Shown: positions 8,284 through 16,280 of the stretch, piece after piece
Layout: each line of letters begins with the position of its first letter
How positions within the stretch are numbered: position 1 is the stretch's first letter
Made by a program: the position numbers and the translations under genes
The notes under the pieces: model-generated
Database searches by the model: none
What the model saw: only the letters and a program-made list of their open reading frames with translations
What the model was told of the DNA's origin: nothing
Assembly: GCF_040537815.1 (NCBI RefSeq)
Contig: NZ_JBEWSZ010000001.1
Location: 558,001 to 622,000, forward strand
Reading direction: 5' to 3'
From: Mesorhizobium shangrilense
Lineage (GTDB): Bacteria; Pseudomonadota; Alphaproteobacteria; Rhizobiales; Rhizobiaceae
Length of the DNA: 64,000 nucleotides

Positions 8284-9513
8284 TTGACCCAAACCGCTTC
8301 CAGCCAGGCCGGCCCTGGCATCGACAGTGCCTATGCATGGATGCGGCTGGGCATCTCGATGGTGTTGGCGACCATCGGTGCCGTCGGCATGTGGGCCGTC
8401 GTCGTGGTGCTGCCCGCAGTGCAGGTTGAATTCGGCGTCGACCGCGCGGCGGCATCGATGCCCTACACCGCGACCATGGTGGGCTTTGCCTTCGGCAATG
8501 TGCTGGTTGGCCGCGCCATCGATCGCATCGGCTACTGGATCCCGGCGCTGATCTCCTCGGTCGCGCTCGCCGCCGGCCTCCTGCTCGCGGCGCTGTCGAC
8601 CTCGATACTGCAATTCAGCCTTGCCCAGGGGCTGCTGATCGGTGTCGGCACGTCGGTGATCTTTGGACCGCTGATCGCTGATATCTCACACTGGTTCAAC
8701 CGTCGGCGTGGCGTTGCCGTCACGGCGGCGGCAGCCGGCAACTATCTTGCGGGAGCGATCTGGCCGACCGTCATGCCGACGCTGATCAAGACGGAAGGCT
8801 GGCGCTTCACCTATGCGGCAATCGGCATCTTTTGCCTGGTCACCATGGTGCCGCTGGTTCTGATGCTGCGGCGCGGCGCCCCGGAGGCAGCCGCGGTCGG
8901 CTCGCCCGGAAGCCGGCCGGTACAGCCGATTTCGCTGTCGCCGGCGGCGCTGCAAGGGCTGCTGGTCGTCGCCGGCCTTGGCTGCTGCGTGGCGATGTCG
9001 ATGCCGCAGGTCCATATCGTCGCCTATTGCATGGATCTCGGCTATGGCATGGCGCATGGCGCCGACATGCTGTCGATCATGATGGCGGCGGGCGTTGTCA
9101 GCCGGCTTGCCTCGGGCTTTGTCGCCGACCGCATCGGCGGGGTGAAGACGCTGCTCATCGGTTCCGTTCTGCAATGCCTGTCACTGCTGTTTTACATCCC
9201 GTTTGACGGGCTCGCCTCGCTCTATGTCGTGTCGCTGGTGTTCGGCCTTTCGCAGGGCGGCATCGTGCCTTGCTATGCTATCATCGTGCGCGAATACCTG
9301 CCCGCCAAGGAGGCGGGACAGCGCATCGGTATCGTCATGATGGCGACCATCTTCGGCATGGCGATCGGCGGCTGGATGTCAGGCTGGATCTACGACCTTA
9401 CCGGTTCGTACGCAGCCGCCTTCCTCAATGGCATTGCCTGGAATTTGCTCAACATACTGGCGATCGGGTTGTTTATCTGGAAGGCCAAGCACAGAGTTGT
9501 CGTGGCAGCCTGA
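8284..9513 (+). CDS. MFS transporter (monocarboxylate/oxalate-formate antiporter-like)
   Basis: Twelve-helix major facilitator of 409 residues. Alternating hydrophobic segments span the whole chain, and the MFS loop 2-3 signature appears as VGRAIDRIGYW, with the repeat VADRIGGVK in the second half. The helix-5 region FNRRRGVAVTAAAAGNYLAGAIWP resembles the OFA/monocarboxylate carrier group. The start is a TTG at 8284, supported by AGGA six bases upstream; the first ATG would remove part of helix 1. A LacI-family regulator follows in the same direction. It probably transports an organic acid, which would fit the neighbouring gluconate-type genes, but the substrate is inferred. Confidence 0.85.
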   Translation: MTQTASSQAGPGIDSAYAWMRLGISMVLATIGAVGMWAVVVVLPAVQVEFGVDRAAASMPYTATMVGFAFGNVLVGRAIDRIGYWIPALISSVALAAGLLLAALSTSILQFSLAQGLLIGVGTSVIFGPLIADISHWFNRRRGVAVTAAAAGNYLAGAIWPTVMPTLIKTEGWRFTYAAIGIFCLVTMVPLVLMLRRGAPEAAAVGSPGSRPVQPISLSPAALQGLLVVAGLGCCVAMSMPQVHIVAYCMDLGYGMAHGADMLSIMMAAGVVSRLASGFVADRIGGVKTLLIGSVLQCLSLLFYIPFDGLASLYVVSLVFGLSQGGIVPCYAIIVREYLPAKEAGQRIGIVMMATIFGMAIGGWMSGWIYDLTGSYAAAFLNGIAWNLLNILAIGLFIWKAKHRVVVAA

Positions 9514-9644
9514 GGCAAGGGGCGGGCGCGGCCCCGGGGCACACCCCCGGCTTGACAACCGGCAGGCACTGCGCGACGCCAGAGGCCAAGGGTGCGGCAA
9601 CAGGCCGGTGAGATGGCGACAGCTGGGATGATCGTATTGCGGGC

Positions 9645-10706
9645 ATGCTTCGGCGGCCACGCGCACGGGCCGCGGTCTTGATCAAGCCGCGTCCGCGCCG
9701 TGGCGGCGGCCGTCCGACCATCGCCGATGTCGCCGAGAAGGCGGGCGTCGGCGCCATCACCGTGTCGCGTGCCCTGCGCGAGCCGGGGCGTGTCTCCGAA
9801 GAGTTGCGCCGCCAGATCCAGGCCGCCGTCGACGAGCTTGGCTATGTGCCGGACCCCAATGCGCGGGCGCTGGCCTCGGCGCGCGCCGAAGTGTTTGGCG
9901 TGCTGGTCCCGTCGCTCACCAACAACGTCTTTGCCGAAGTGGTGCGCGGCATCTACGACAGCCTGTCGGACGGCCCGTTTCGCATCCAGCTCGGCAACAC
10001 CCATTATTCCGGCCTTGAGGAAGAGCGGTTGCTGCAAGTGTTCGGTTCGCAGCGGCCGGCGGCGCTGATCGTGGCCGGCATCGACCAGACGCCATCATCG
10101 CGAAAGCTGCTGGAGACGGCGGGCTGCCCGGTGGTGCAGGTGATGGAGACCGGGCCTGACCCGGTCGACATGATGGTCGGATTCTCGCATTTCGACGGCG
10201 GCAGGGCGGCGACGGAACATCTGATCGAGGCCGGCTACCGCCGCATCGGCTTCATCGGCGCGCGCATGGATCCGCGCTCACAACGGCGCCTGGCCGGCTA
10301 TCGCGCGGCGATGGAGAAAGCCGGCCTGTTCGACCCGCGCCTGGTCACCACCACGCCGGTGCCGTCCAGCGTGTCGCTCGGGCGCGAACTGTTCCGCGAC
10401 GCGCTGGCCAAGATGCCGACGCTGGATGGCGTGTTCTGCAACAATGACGACATCGCGCTCGGCGTGTTGTTCGAGTGCCACCGAGCCTCGATCGCCGTAC
10501 CGAAGACGATCGGCATCGTTGGCTTCAACGATCTCGACATGATGCAGGTGGCGTTTCCGTCGATCACCAGCATCCGCACCCACCGCTATGAGATCGGCCG
10601 CCGCGCTGTGGCCATGGCACTGGCCGCGATTGCCGGCAACAGGCCGGAGCAGCGTGTCGTCGATCTCGGCTTCGACCTCATGCGCCGCGAGAGCACGGCG
10701 CGCTGA
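9645..10706 (+). CDS. LacI-family repressor, GntR (gluconate regulator)-like
   Basis: 353-residue LacI/GalR-family regulator. The N-terminal helix-turn-helix (TIADVAEKAGVGAITVSRAL, ~residues 25-44) and hinge helix are followed by a periplasmic-binding-protein-like effector domain. Family-specific stretches such as VLVPSLTNNVFAEVVRGI and LDGVFCNNDDIALGVLFECHR closely resemble E. coli GntR, the gluconate repressor. A basic ~23-residue N-terminal extension (MLRRPRARAAVLIKPRPRR) precedes the DNA-binding domain. A perfect 16-base palindrome lies 45 bases downstream of its stop, before the ABC operon whose last gene is a gluconokinase. This makes gluconate, or a related aldonate, the probable inducer. 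Confidence 0.88.
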   Translation: MLRRPRARAAVLIKPRPRRGGGRPTIADVAEKAGVGAITVSRALREPGRVSEELRRQIQAAVDELGYVPDPNARALASARAEVFGVLVPSLTNNVFAEVVRGIYDSLSDGPFRIQLGNTHYSGLEEERLLQVFGSQRPAALIVAGIDQTPSSRKLLETAGCPVVQVMETGPDPVDMMVGFSHFDGGRAATEHLIEAGYRRIGFIGARMDPRSQRRLAGYRAAMEKAGLFDPRLVTTTPVPSSVSLGRELFRDALAKMPTLDGVFCNNDDIALGVLFECHRASIAVPKTIGIVGFNDLDMMQVAFPSITSIRTHRYEIGRRAVAMALAAIAGNRPEQRVVDLGFDLMRRESTAR

Positions 10707-10750
10707 ACACGCTTTCGAGACCCCTTGCAAATGCCGCTTTACACTGCGTC

Positions 10751-10766
10751 ATGGTAGCGCTACCAT
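10751..10766. promoter_or_regulatory. LacI-family operator ATGGTAGCGCTACCAT
   Basis: A perfect 16-base palindrome with the central CG step typical of LacI-family operators lies between the repressor gene and the ABC operon. It parallels the palindromic ATG...CAT architecture of E. coli GntR sites. The adjacent LacI-family protein is the natural ligand. Confidence 0.75.
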
Positions 10767-10803
10767 TTTGCTTGAGCAGGCGCTGAGGCAAGAGGCTAGG
10801 GCC

Positions 10804-10850
10804 TGTTTATTATATATAAGCGACAGCTCAAGCTTGTTTATTATATATAA
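10804..10850 (+). repeat. AT-rich 16-base direct repeat, 31 bases apart
   Basis: TGTTTATTATATATAA occurs at 10804-10819 and again, identical, at 10835-10850. The 31-base spacing equals about three helical turns, putting both copies on one face of the DNA. The segment lies between the LacI operator and the binding-protein gene; a promoter or a curvature/activator-binding element is likely. Confidence 0.7.
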
Positions 10851-11012
10851 TATGATAATTTTCCTCGACGGGGCGAGGCGACAAGGGAGGGATCGGGTTG
10901 GCGGTTTGCCAGCCTGAAAAGGTGTGACCGGGCAGGCGGGAAGTGCCGGCCGGGGGCGCCAGATTTCACAGCGTGAAACGACAATTCAGAATCGCAAATG
11001 GGAGGAATATCG

Positions 11013-12140
11013 ATGATCAAGTCACTTGTTGGTGGCATCGTTGCCGCCAGTGCATTCGTCATGCTCAACTCCGCCGCCATGGCCGCCGGCCCGGAGGTCG
11101 TATCAGGCCCCGCCGCTCAGGCGGACTGCTTCGCGCCATGGTCCGCCGACACCAAATTCTTCAAATACCCCAAGAAGACCGGTCCGTTCCGCATAGCCTT
11201 CGCCAATGGCTATATCGCCAACACCTGGCGCATCCAGATGGTGCAGACCGCCAAGGCCTATGCGGCGCAGCCCGACGTCAAGGCAAAGATCAAGGAATTC
11301 AAGGTGGTGTCGACCGGCGAGGATGTGCCGGCGCAGATCTCGGCGATCAACAACTTCATCGATTCTGGCTATGACGCGATCGTCACCGACGCGCAGAACC
11401 CGACCGCTTTCGGCCCGGTCATCAAGCGTGCCAAGGAAGCCGGCATCGTGCTGGTTGCCTTCGACAACATCCTCGACACCAAGGACGCCATCAACGTCAA
11501 TGTCGACCAGAAGGGGCTTGGCGAATTGTGGGCCAAGTGGCTGGTCGAAAAGGTGCCGAAGGGCGGCAAGATCCTCGAAGTGCGCGGCGTCGCCGGCACC
11601 TCCGTCGACACCGATCGCCACAACGGCATCCACGAGGTGTTCGCCGCGTCCGGCAAGAAATGGGATGTCACCGAAGTTGCCGGCAAATGGGATGACGGCG
11701 TGGCGCAGAAGGTGACCGCCGACGCGATCGCCACCAATGGTCCGTTCGACGGCATCACCGGGCAGGGCGGCGACACGGGCATCGTGCAGGCGATGATCGA
11801 CGCCAAGCATCCGTTCGTGCCGTTCGGCGGCGAGACCGAGAACGGCTTCCGCAAGTTCTGCGCGGCGCATTCGGCCGATGGCCTGAAATGCACTTCCGCC
11901 GGTTCCGGCCCGGCCCAGGTCGCCGTTGCCATCAAGACCGCGATTGCAGCACTCGAGGGCGAGGTGGTGCCGCAAGAGGTGAAGTTGCCCCTGGCTGTCG
12001 CCACGGATCCCAACATGAAGGAAGGCACGGATTACTTCCCGAAGGAATCCGACAATTTCTTCGTCGGCAATTCCTTCCCGACCTGCGGCATCAACTTCAG
12101 CGCCCAGGAGATCATGGGCCAGTCTAAGGAAAACCAGTAA
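11013..12140 (+). CDS. Sugar/sugar-acid ABC transporter substrate-binding protein
   Basis: Periplasmic binding protein of 375 residues, first gene of a five-gene operon. It has a signal peptide (MIKSLVGGIVAASAFVMLNS, cleavage near AMAA-GP) and a Peripla_BP_4 fold with the IAFANGYIANTWRIQM ligand-domain strand, ISAINNFIDSGYDAIV and GQGGDTGIVQAM. The ATG at 11013 is preferred to one five codons upstream because GGGAGGA is properly spaced from it. The downstream order is two-domain ATPase, permease, permease, gluconokinase. With the GntR-like repressor upstream, gluconate or a similar aldonic acid is the best guess for the ligand; this is inferred from context only. Confidence 0.92.
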   Translation: MIKSLVGGIVAASAFVMLNSAAMAAGPEVVSGPAAQADCFAPWSADTKFFKYPKKTGPFRIAFANGYIANTWRIQMVQTAKAYAAQPDVKAKIKEFKVVSTGEDVPAQISAINNFIDSGYDAIVTDAQNPTAFGPVIKRAKEAGIVLVAFDNILDTKDAINVNVDQKGLGELWAKWLVEKVPKGGKILEVRGVAGTSVDTDRHNGIHEVFAASGKKWDVTEVAGKWDDGVAQKVTADAIATNGPFDGITGQGGDTGIVQAMIDAKHPFVPFGGETENGFRKFCAAHSADGLKCTSAGSGPAQVAVAIKTAIAALEGEVVPQEVKLPLAVATDPNMKEGTDYFPKESDNFFVGNSFPTCGINFSAQEIMGQSKENQ

Positions 12141-12218
12141 CCCGCCCCTGGATATCGCAGGGCGTCGCGTCTCATCCCGCGGCGCCCTGCCATGAATGAA
12201 AACGCCTTGGGAGGGTTG

Positions 12219-13766
12219 ATGGACGGTGCGGCTCCACTCTTTCGCATGGAAGGCATGTCCAAGCGCTATGGCGGCGTGCGGGCGCTGGAAAAGGCCGAAC
12301 TCACGGTCGAAGCCGGGAGCATCCACGGCATCCTCGGTGAAAACGGCGCTGGCAAGTCGACGCTGATCAAGATCATGGCGGGCGTGGTGGCGCCCGACGA
12401 AGGCTGCATGACACTGGACGGGCGCGAGGTGACGTTCGCTTCGCCTGGCGCGGCCAACAAGGCCGGCATCGTCTGCATCTTCCAGGAATTGTCGCTGGTT
12501 CCCGAACTCAGTGTCGCCGACAACATCGTTATTTCCGATCCGCCGACGCGCTTCGGCATGATCGACCGAAGGGCGCAGCGCCGCATCGCCGAAGAAGCGC
12601 TGGCGCGCGCGGGCGCTGAAGACATCCACCCGCTGGCGCTGGTCAAGGACCTGCCGCTGTCGCGCCGCCAGATGGTGGAGATCGCCAAGGCGCTCGCCAG
12701 GAGGCCGCGGATATTGATCCTCGACGAGGCGACCTCGGCGCTGACGGCGGCCGATGTCTCCAAGATCTTCGGCGTGCTGAAGCGGCTCCGCTCGGAAGGG
12801 CTGGCGCTGCTCTACATCTCGCATCGCATGAACGAGATCGCCGAGCTTGCCGACCAGTGCACCGTGTTTCGCAACGGCCGTAACGTCGCCAGCTACAAGG
12901 CCGGCTCGAAGAGCGACAATGAAGTGGTCGAGCTGATGATCGGCCGTGAATACAGCCATATCTTTCCGCCCAAGCCCGTGCTGGCACCAGCAACTGCCGC
13001 TCCAGTCCTCGAAGCCCGCAAGCTCAGCTGGACCGACCGGCTGGATAACATCTCGCTGAGCGTCAGGGCGGGCGAGGTTGTAGGTCTTGGCGGCCTCGAT
13101 GGGCAGGGACAGCGCGAATTGCTGCTCGCCTTCTTCGGCGTGCTGCGCGGCCTCACCGGCGAGGTGCTGATCGACGGCAGACCGGTCAAGATCACCAGCC
13201 CGGCCGTCGCGCGCGAAGACGGCATCGGCATGGCGTTGATCCCGGAAGACCGTAAGACCGAAGGCCTGATGCTGCCGATGACGGTGCGCGAAAACCTGTC
13301 TTTCGCCGCGCTCGACCGGTTGTCCAAAGGCGGCATCATCGACCGCGCCGCCGAACAGCAACTGATCGACGACATGGTGGGCTTGCTGGCGATCAAGACG
13401 GCGGGTCTGGATATCCCGGTCGGCGCGCTGTCGGGTGGCAACCAGCAGAAGGTGGTCATCGCCAAATGGTTGATGCGCCAGCCACGCATCATCCTGCTCA
13501 ACGATCCGACACGCGGCATCGATGTCGGCACCAAGCAGGAGCTCTACCAACTGATGCGCAAGCTCGCCGACGCGGGTGCCGCGATCCTGTTCTATTCGAC
13601 CGACTATGACGAGCTGATCGGCTGCTGCGACCGTGTGCTGGTTCTCTATGACGGGGCAGTCAAGCGCGAACTGGTCGGCGCCGAGATCACCGAGCGGGCG
13701 CTGATTGCCAGCGCGCTCAACATTCACGGCGAAGGAAACCCGATGAGCCAAGGAGTGGACGCGTGA
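12219..13766 (+). CDS. Sugar ABC transporter ATPase, two-domain (RbsA/MglA-like)
   Basis: 515-residue ATPase with two nucleotide-binding domains. Domain 1 has a good Walker A (GENGAGKST) and DEATSAL after Walker B, but a degenerate signature (LSRRQMVEIAKA). Domain 2 has the usual degenerate Walker A (GLDGQGQRE) and an intact signature (LSGGNQQKVVIAKW). This asymmetry is normal for RbsA-type proteins. The ATG at 12219 is chosen because GGGAGGG lies just upstream; an alternative ATG at 12192 would add nine residues. The stop overlaps the GTG of the next gene by four bases, indicating translational coupling. Confidence 0.93.
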   Translation: MDGAAPLFRMEGMSKRYGGVRALEKAELTVEAGSIHGILGENGAGKSTLIKIMAGVVAPDEGCMTLDGREVTFASPGAANKAGIVCIFQELSLVPELSVADNIVISDPPTRFGMIDRRAQRRIAEEALARAGAEDIHPLALVKDLPLSRRQMVEIAKALARRPRILILDEATSALTAADVSKIFGVLKRLRSEGLALLYISHRMNEIAELADQCTVFRNGRNVASYKAGSKSDNEVVELMIGREYSHIFPPKPVLAPATAAPVLEARKLSWTDRLDNISLSVRAGEVVGLGGLDGQGQRELLLAFFGVLRGLTGEVLIDGRPVKITSPAVAREDGIGMALIPEDRKTEGLMLPMTVRENLSFAALDRLSKGGIIDRAAEQQLIDDMVGLLAIKTAGLDIPVGALSGGNQQKVVIAKWLMRQPRIILLNDPTRGIDVGTKQELYQLMRKLADAGAAILFYSTDYDELIGCCDRVLVLYDGAVKRELVGAEITERALIASALNIHGEGNPMSQGVDA

Positions 13767-14743
13767 AGGATTGGCGCTACTGGCTAGCCGAACAGCGCGG
13801 AACGCTGCTGGCGCTCGGCATCTTCATCGTCATGTTCATCATCTACACCTCGAACCATCCGGCGGGTTTTACCGCCAACGTCGTGCAGACGGCGGCCAAC
13901 AAGGGCGTGCTGCTTGCCTTCGTCGCCATGGCGCAGACGCTGGTGGTGATCACCGCCGGCATCGACCTGTCCGTCGGCATGATTTTTTTGCTCACCAACT
14001 GCCTGGCCTCCTGGCTGGTGGTGGGCACGCCAACGCAGACGGCGCTGGGCGTCATCGCCGTGCTGGCGGTCGGCCTCCTGTGCGGGGCGATCAACGGCGC
14101 CATCGTCATCTATGGGCGGCTGCAACCGATCGTCGCCACCATAGCCACCGGTGCCGTCTATTACGGCATCGGGCTGCTGTTGCGGCCGTTTCCCGGCGGT
14201 TCGGTCAATGAGGATTTTGCTGATGCGCTGACCGGCCGCGTGTTCGACGTGGTGCCGGCGAGCCTCGTCGTGCTGTTGGCCGTCGTGCTGGTGGTGTGGG
14301 TGCCGTTCAGCCGCTCGGTGCTCGGTCGCGCCGCCTACGCCGCCGGGTCGTCGGAGACGGCTGCCTATATGTCGGGCGTGCCGATCCGCCGGGGCAAGTT
14401 CGCCGCCTATACGCTGGCCGGGCTGCTGGCCGCCATCGGCGGGCTGTTCCTGACCTTCTTCACCTATACGGGGGAGGCGGCCTATGCGAGCGGCAACTCC
14501 TACACGCTGTTTTCCATCGCCGCCGTGGTGCTCGGCGGCGTCTCGCTGTTTGGCGGCAAGGGCAGCGCCATCGGCGCGATCTTCGGCGCGCTTGCCTTCC
14601 GCACCATCGGCGACCTGCTTTTCGTTTTCGATTTCGATCCGCTCTGGCAGCCGCTGTTCCAGGGCGTTATCCTGCTGATCGCCGTCAGCCTCGGTGCCTT
14701 CGCGCTGTTTCGGGTCCGCAACCGGCTGGAGTGGTTCCTGTGA
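13763..14743 (+). CDS. Sugar ABC transporter permease (first)
   Basis: 326-residue BPD_transp_2 inner-membrane permease, GTG start overlapping the ATPase stop by four bases. It has multiple hydrophobic helices and the family loop VVITAGIDLSVGMIF near residue 65. The C-terminal part, VVLGGVSLFGGKGSAIGAI, is the second conserved region of RbsC-like permeases. It pairs with the following permease to form a heterodimeric channel, less common than the homodimer made by a single RbsC. Its stop again overlaps the next GTG start, so the whole operon is tightly coupled. Confidence 0.92.
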   Translation: MKDWRYWLAEQRGTLLALGIFIVMFIIYTSNHPAGFTANVVQTAANKGVLLAFVAMAQTLVVITAGIDLSVGMIFLLTNCLASWLVVGTPTQTALGVIAVLAVGLLCGAINGAIVIYGRLQPIVATIATGAVYYGIGLLLRPFPGGSVNEDFADALTGRVFDVVPASLVVLLAVVLVVWVPFSRSVLGRAAYAAGSSETAAYMSGVPIRRGKFAAYTLAGLLAAIGGLFLTFFTYTGEAAYASGNSYTLFSIAAVVLGGVSLFGGKGSAIGAIFGALAFRTIGDLLFVFDFDPLWQPLFQGVILLIAVSLGAFALFRVRNRLEWFL

Positions 14744-15726
14744 GCGAGACGACATTGGGCGGCATCGCCGGACATATGCCAAAATTTTTGCGCCGCGCCG
14801 ATCCGGCGGTGCTGACCGCCTTTGCCTGCATCGTGCTGCTGCTGTTCCTGGGCAGTCTCTATTCGCGCAGCTTCCTGTCGCCTGAATATCTGCTGCAGCA
14901 GCTCAAGGTGGCATCGTTCCTGGGGGTCATCGCCACCGGCATGATGCTGGTCATCCTGCTCGGCCAGATCGACCTGTCGGTGCCGTGGGCGGTGGCTGCG
15001 GGCGCGATGATGGCCTGCGCGGCGGCGGCATATGGTCCGGTCGGGGTGGCGCTGGCCATTCCCTTCGGCATTTTCTGCGGTGTCTTGATCGGCGTCGTCA
15101 ACGGCATCGGCGTCGCCTATCTGCGGATACCCTCGATGATCATCACGCTGGCCACCAACGCGGTCGCGCAGGGGCTGATGGTCGTCTATACGGGCGGCTT
15201 CTCGCCACAGGATTCGGCCACAACAGCCATGCGCTACCTTGCGACAGGTTTTACCATTCCCGGCGTCCCCAATGCCGTCATCATCTGGGCTGTCATCGGC
15301 GCAGCAACCGTGTTCGTGCTCTCGCGAACCAGCTTCGGCCGCACCGTCTACGGCATCGGCAATCGTGAGCGCGCGGCCTATCTGTCAGGCATCGATACGC
15401 GCCGCGTGGTGATGATCGCGTTTGCCGTGTCCGGCGGGCTCTCGGCCTTCGGTGGCGTGCTTCTGGCCGGTTATGCCTCCAAGGCGGCACAGTCGATGGG
15501 GGATACCTACCTTTTGCCGTCGATCGCGGCGGTGGTGCTCGGCGGTACCTCGATCCTTGGCGGGCGCGGCTCCTATCTCGGCACGGTGGCCGGCGTCATC
15601 CTGATCACGCTCCTGCAATCCATCCTGTCGGTCATGCAGATGCCGGAGGCGGGGCGGCAGATCATCTATGGCGTGGTCATCGTCGCCATGCTCCTGCTCT
15701 ACGGCCGCGCGCCGGCAAGCCGCTGA
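14740..15726 (+). CDS. Sugar ABC transporter permease (second)
   Basis: 328-residue BPD_transp_2 permease beginning with GTG at 14740, overlapping the previous stop by four bases. Hydrophobic helices run through the chain with MMLVILLGQIDLSVPWAV as the conserved loop and VVLGGTSILGGRGSYLGTV near the C-terminus. It is clearly homologous to, but distinct from, the upstream permease (AGIDLSVG versus GQIDLSVP), so the two probably form a heterodimer. Eight bases separate its stop from the gluconokinase start, so kinase and importer are made together. Confidence 0.92.
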   Translation: MSETTLGGIAGHMPKFLRRADPAVLTAFACIVLLLFLGSLYSRSFLSPEYLLQQLKVASFLGVIATGMMLVILLGQIDLSVPWAVAAGAMMACAAAAYGPVGVALAIPFGIFCGVLIGVVNGIGVAYLRIPSMIITLATNAVAQGLMVVYTGGFSPQDSATTAMRYLATGFTIPGVPNAVIIWAVIGAATVFVLSRTSFGRTVYGIGNRERAAYLSGIDTRRVVMIAFAVSGGLSAFGGVLLAGYASKAAQSMGDTYLLPSIAAVVLGGTSILGGRGSYLGTVAGVILITLLQSILSVMQMPEAGRQIIYGVVIVAMLLLYGRAPASR

Positions 15727-15734
15727 TCCGTATC

Positions 15735-16280
15735 GTGGGCGAAGACACAGCACAGTCGCCCGCGGGTGCTTTCGGTTCGCCACCGGCCATCGTGGTGATG
15801 GGCGTCGCGGGTTGCGGCAAGTCGATCGTCGGCAAGGGACTGGCCGCCACGCTCGGCGCCACCTTCATCGAGGGCGACAGGCTGCATCCACCCGAAAACG
15901 TCGCGCGCATGGCCAGCGGCGAGCCGCTCACCGACACGTTGCGCGCGGGCTGGCTCGACGCCATCGGCCAGCAGGTCGCGGCATCCGTGAGCAGCGGACT
16001 GAGCGTGGTGGCAACCTGCTCGGCGTTGAAGCGCGGCTATCGCGACCGCCTGCGCGGCTTTTGCCGCGGCATTGTTTTCCTCTATCTGGAGATCGACCCC
16101 GCCACGGCGCGGCGGCGCGTGGCCAACCGCAGGGGGCACTTCATGCCGGCAAGCCTTGTCGACAGCCAGTTTGCCATTCTCGAAGCACCGGAAGCGGATG
16201 AGGCGGCATTGACGCTCGATGCGAAGCGCCCGGTCGCCGACATCGTCGCCGAGGCTGCCGGCCTATTGCGAAAGCCGTAA
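15735..16280 (+). CDS. gntK: Gluconokinase
   Basis: ATP:D-gluconate 6-phosphotransferase of 181 residues, the usual size for GntK-type kinases of the shikimate-kinase-like P-loop group. Visible motifs are the P-loop GVAGCGKS (~residues 22-29), EGDRLHPPENVARMASGEPL (the substrate and lid region typical of gluconokinases), CSALKRGYRDRLR and the C-terminal FAILEAPEADE. The GTG start at 15735 is eight bases after the permease stop. As the last gene of the importer operon it would trap imported gluconate as 6-phosphogluconate for the Entner-Doudoroff or pentose phosphate routes. Its 3' end overlaps the convergent acyltransferase gene by 18 bases. Confidence 0.9.
   Translation: MGEDTAQSPAGAFGSPPAIVVMGVAGCGKSIVGKGLAATLGATFIEGDRLHPPENVARMASGEPLTDTLRAGWLDAIGQQVAASVSSGLSVVATCSALKRGYRDRLRGFCRGIVFLYLEIDPATARRRVANRRGHFMPASLVDSQFAILEAPEADEAALTLDAKRPVADIVAEAAGLLRKP

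Larger units (their letters stand above)
10707..11012. promoter_or_regulatory. Control region of the putative gluconate importer operon
   Basis: This 306-base gap contains no gene. It holds a LacI-type operator (10751-10766), an AT-rich segment with a 16-base direct repeat (10804-10850) that stands out against the GC-rich surroundings and probably contains the promoter, and a strong ribosome binding site (GGGAGGAAT) just before the ATG at 11013. Confidence 0.65.

Noticed and set aside
11103..13751. 882-codon minus-strand open frame opposite the importer binding protein and ATPase
   Set aside because: It is the complement of two clearly recognised genes with intact motifs; its translation is low-complexity in R, D, H and A.
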